Shown one piece after another: positions 4,836-7,251 of a stretch of 7,251 bases of DNA. The notes under the pieces are model-generated. The model was not told where the DNA came from and searched no databases. It was given only the letters and a program-made list of their open reading frames with translations. Positions within the stretch are counted from its first letter, which is position 1. Each line of letters opens with the position of its first letter. Source of the stretch: a bacterium (GTDB lineage: Bacteria > Patescibacteriota > Patescibacteriia > Buchananbacterales > UBA6539); NCBI GenBank assembly GCA_023246815.1, contig JAHFHR010000038.1:1-7251 (forward strand). The letters are read 5' to 3'. Position numbers and translations under genes: made by a program.

Positions 4836-6263
4836 ATGCCTAAAACTTCAGTTGCCGCAACAGTAGCTAAGGTGGGGGAACGAGTAACCGTCAAAGGCTG
4901 GGTTCAGACGCGGCGTGATCACGGTAAAATTATTTTTATTGATTTACGGGATTCTAGCGGTATTTTGCAGGTAGTGTTTGAGCCGTCATTTGCCGAGGCC
5001 CATACGCTGGCCATGGAATTGCGCTCTGAATTTGTTATTGCCATCACGGGCACGGTTAAGGCTCGGCCAGAGAAATTGATCAACCCGAACATTACTACCG
5101 GAACCGTTGAGATGGCTGGAGAAGAGTTAGTGATTATCAACCGGGCTGAAACCCCACCATTTGAACTTGATAAAGATACCAGCGCGGTTAATGAAGAAAC
5201 GCGACTAAAGTATCGTTATTTAGACCTGCGTAGCGAGCGCATGGCGACAAATCTAAAATTGCGCCATCGCTGCATGCTCTATGTCCGTAATTTTTTGACC
5301 GAGCAAGGTTTTACTGAAATTCAGACGCCGATTTTGTCCAAGTCAACGCCGGAAGGTGCGCGTGACTATTTAGTTCCATCACGTCTGCACCCGGGAAAAT
5401 TTTTTGCCTTACCCCAGTCACCACAGCAGTATAAACAATTACTCATGGTCGCTGGTTTTGAAAAGTATTTCCAAATTGCACCCTGTTTCCGCGATGAAGA
5501 CGCGCGCGCTGATCGGAGTCCAGGGGAGTTCTACCAGATTGATATGGAAATGTCTTTTATGCCACAGGATGAGATTTTGCAGTTGGTAGAAACGATGTTC
5601 ACCGGATTGGTCAAAGCACTATTTCCGAAAAAAACGTTTACCCAGGAACCGTGGCCGCGCTTGACGTATGCCGAAGCTATGGAAAAGTATGGTAGTGATA
5701 AACCGGATTTACGTAAAGACAAAAATAACTCTGATGAACTGGCATTTACCTGGGTAGTTGATTTTCCGTTGTTCACACCGCAAAGCGAGAATGATAAATT
5801 CCACGGTGTAGAGGCAACCTTTGCGCCATCACATCACATGTTTACGGCTCCAAAAGAAGCAGACATTCCGTTACTGGCTAGTGAGCCGCTTAAAGTTAAA
5901 TCGTACCAACACGACTTGGCGCTCAATGGCGTTGAGGTGGGTGGAGGCAGTATCAGAATTCATGACCCGAAATTGCAGGAAAAGATTTTTGATCTTATTG
6001 GTTTTACCGCCGAACAGAAACAACAGTTTAGCCATTTACTTGAGGCATTTAAGTACGGCGTACCACCGCACGGCGGTATTGCACCGGGCTTTGATCGACT
6101 GATGATGATGCTTACTGGTGAACCGGGTATTAAAGAAATCATTGCCTTTCCGTTGACTGGAGATGCCCGCGATCCACTAATGGATGCGCCATCAGTCGTT
6201 GCCGAAAAACAGCTTAAAGATGTACACATTAAACTTCGAGAAGACGACCTTAAACAAAAATAA
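4836..6263 (+). CDS. aspS: Aspartyl-tRNA synthetase, bacterial type without GAD domain
   Basis: This class II synthetase charges tRNA with aspartate. The 475-residue protein has an N-terminal anticodon-binding OB-fold (about 1-105, GWVQTRRDHGKIIFIDLRD), then the catalytic domain: TRLKYRYLDLR (122-132), TPEGARDYLVPSR (171-183), ALPQSPQQYKQLLM (191-204), motif 2 FRDEDARADR (218-227), GSDKPDLR (286-293) and motif 3 with HGGIAPGFDRL (412-422). After GSDKPDLR the chain goes almost at once to WVVDFPLF (306-313); the GAD domain of about 100 residues that bacterial enzymes carry there is missing, which explains the short length (E. coli has 590). His 29 in RRDHG resembles non-discriminating AspRS, whereas Lys 80 resembles discriminating ones. 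It has its own promoter and leads an operon with the next two genes. No SD is seen at the ATG. Confidence 0.95.
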   Translation: MPKTSVAATVAKVGERVTVKGWVQTRRDHGKIIFIDLRDSSGILQVVFEPSFAEAHTLAMELRSEFVIAITGTVKARPEKLINPNITTGTVEMAGEELVIINRAETPPFELDKDTSAVNEETRLKYRYLDLRSERMATNLKLRHRCMLYVRNFLTEQGFTEIQTPILSKSTPEGARDYLVPSRLHPGKFFALPQSPQQYKQLLMVAGFEKYFQIAPCFRDEDARADRSPGEFYQIDMEMSFMPQDEILQLVETMFTGLVKALFPKKTFTQEPWPRLTYAEAMEKYGSDKPDLRKDKNNSDELAFTWVVDFPLFTPQSENDKFHGVEATFAPSHHMFTAPKEADIPLLASEPLKVKSYQHDLALNGVEVGGGSIRIHDPKLQEKIFDLIGFTAEQKQQFSHLLEAFKYGVPPHGGIAPGFDRLMMMLTGEPGIKEIIAFPLTGDARDPLMDAPSVVAEKQLKDVHIKLREDDLKQK

Positions 6264-6274
6264 TTTTAAATCAT

Positions 6275-6868
6275 ATGGCTATTCCCATAAAAACTAAGAA
6301 GTACCTTGAGAAAAAAATGGCCAAATACGATGCTGTGGCCCATCGCACTGTCTACACTGCTTACGATGCCGCGCAGACGCTACGCCGCGAGCTTAAAGAG
6401 ATTGGCAAGAGTTTGCTGATCGCCACGGATAAAGCCTATGTCATTGCCGTTGTTCCCGCTAACATGCGGCTTGATCTAAAGAAACTGCGCAAGGCACTGG
6501 CAGTTAAAAAAGTGAGTATTCCCAATGAAAAATTGGTGACCCGTGTGTTTAAAGTAAGACCAGGAGCGGTTACTGCTTTTGGTGGCTTGCACAAAGTGGA
6601 AGTTATTGCTGATAAAAGTCTACTTAAAGTCAAAGACATTATTTTATCAGCCGGCACACTCACTGATTCAATCCGAATGAAGACCAAAGATTTTATCGCT
6701 ATGGAAGAAGCAAAATTAGCAAATTTTGCTAAAGCCGGTGGTTACAAACTGCAAAAATCAAAGATCATAAAAACAAGAAAACACAAAAGCAAAAAAGCTA
6801 CAAAAAAAATCTCTTCAAAGAAGAAGTCTGCAGCAAAGCGCTCAGGTCGCAAAAGAGCTCGTCGTTAG
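6275..6868 (+). CDS. YbaK/ProX-family tRNA-editing-domain protein with basic tail
   Basis: Residues about 20-150 match the YbaK/aminoacyl-tRNA deacylase fold, which hydrolyses mischarged tRNAs in trans. Landmarks are HRTVYTAYDAAQTL (23-36), the conserved binding Lys in IGKSLLIA (Lys 45), YVIAVVPANMRLDLKKL (55-71), RPGAVTAFGG (95-104) and IILSAGTLTDSIRM (122-135), in the usual order. Residues from about 158 to 197 form a Lys/Arg/Ser-rich, low-complexity basic tail of histone-H1-like composition that the core family lacks; it probably binds RNA or DNA. The gene begins 11 bases after aspS and ends 6 bases before scpA, so it is likely co-transcribed with aspS, which fits a tRNA quality-control role. 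Which mischarged tRNA it edits cannot be told. No SD is visible. Confidence 0.85.
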   Translation: MAIPIKTKKYLEKKMAKYDAVAHRTVYTAYDAAQTLRRELKEIGKSLLIATDKAYVIAVVPANMRLDLKKLRKALAVKKVSIPNEKLVTRVFKVRPGAVTAFGGLHKVEVIADKSLLKVKDIILSAGTLTDSIRMKTKDFIAMEEAKLANFAKAGGYKLQKSKIIKTRKHKSKKATKKISSKKKSAAKRSGRKRARR

Positions 6869-6874
6869 ATTGTG

Positions 6875-7251
6875 ATGACTACAATGCACAATATTAAAGT
6901 CCAAGAGTTCGAAGGGCCCCTTGATTTACTACTCCAGCTGATTGAAGATCAGAAATTAGAAATTACTAAGGTGGCATTGGCAGAAGTGACGGAGCAATAC
7001 ATCAGGATGCTTAACCAAAAACAGGATCAAGTCAAAACTGAGGAGCTGGCCGATTTTTTGGTGATCGCCGCTCGACTGCTATTGATTAAGTCCCGTGCTC
7101 TGCTACCATTTTTGCAGTGGGATGAAGAGGAAGACGGTGAAGACTTGACCAAGCAGTTGAAGATGTACAAGGAGTTTCTTGAGGCATCAAAGGTGGTCAG
7201 TAAGATGATTGGTAAAAAACAGTTTGCTTTTTCCCGTCAAAAATTAGCGGT
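6875..7251 (+). CDS. scpA: Segregation and condensation protein A, 3' end missing
   Basis: ScpA is the kleisin subunit that bridges the SMC dimer and recruits ScpB in chromosome condensation and segregation. The first 125 residues are present, and the frame runs off the window at 7251. The N-terminal signature is clear: VQEFEGPLDLLLQLIEDQKL, then the ITKVALAEVTEQY segment, EELADFLVIAARLLLIKSRALLP and an acidic EEEDGED linker, followed by LTKQLKMYKEFLEASKVV. This is the N-terminal SMC-neck-binding half. ATG 6875 is six bases after the preceding stop; GTG 6872 and ATG 6884 are alternative in-frame starts, and none has a clear SD. It is probably the third gene of the aspS operon and translationally coupled to the editing-domain gene. 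Confidence 0.95.
   Translation, partial: MTTMHNIKVQEFEGPLDLLLQLIEDQKLEITKVALAEVTEQYIRMLNQKQDQVKTEELADFLVIAARLLLIKSRALLPFLQWDEEEDGEDLTKQLKMYKEFLEASKVVSKMIGKKQFAFSRQKLA

Noticed and set aside
1..7251. CRISPR arrays, tRNA or rRNA genes, insertion sequences, attachment sites.
   Set aside because: No regularly spaced repeats, cloverleaf or rRNA sequence, transposase or terminal inverted repeats were seen.

Overview
The window looks like part of a small-genome bacterium, most likely Candidate Phyla Radiation (Patescibacteria). This is inferred from several streamlined genes: an aspartyl-tRNA synthetase with its GAD insertion domain missing, a RecO of only 186 residues with no zinc-finger segment, and housekeeping genes packed a few bases apart with weak or no Shine-Dalgarno (SD) sequences. 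TGA is used as an ordinary stop (recO and the 124-residue gene), which argues against the code-25 lineages. No search could be run, so the lineage is provisional.

Layout. (1) 1-1632: the end of a plus-strand housekeeping cluster, map (5' end missing), ruvX and recO, with gaps of 1 and 4 bases. (2) 1633-4430: two plus-strand units with their own expression signals. The first is a 124-residue orphan gene behind a consensus-like promoter and a roughly 213-nt leader that contains a terminator. The second is a 604-residue gene that I read as a fusion of an aspartate carbamoyltransferase catalytic chain (PyrB-like, about residues 15-390) and regulatory chain (PyrI-like, about residues 433-604). Two active-site positions are substituted. 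(3) 4355-4739: a convergent minus-strand gene for a 73-residue orphan protein, with a clear promoter, an SD fully complementary to 16S rRNA and its own terminator. (4) 4761-7251: a second housekeeping operon, aspS, a YbaK/ProX-type tRNA-editing-domain protein with a long basic tail, and the start of scpA, with gaps of 11 and 6 bases.

The most interesting part is the pyrBI-like unit. Its leader holds one hairpin, then a second hairpin with a U-run, shortly before the gene. A possible leader ORF of about 45 codons with a good SD and a TTG start reads through the terminator and overlaps the pyrBI start. This resembles the UTP-sensitive attenuation control of enterobacterial pyrBI, but the resemblance is architectural and unproven. 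The orphan gene just upstream has a similar plan: promoter, hairpin, terminator, then gene. The three middle genes therefore form an island of individually regulated, strong-SD units between two SD-poor housekeeping operons. aspS and the editing-domain gene are probably co-transcribed and both serve tRNA charging and quality control; ruvX and recO serve recombination and repair; scpA serves chromosome segregation.
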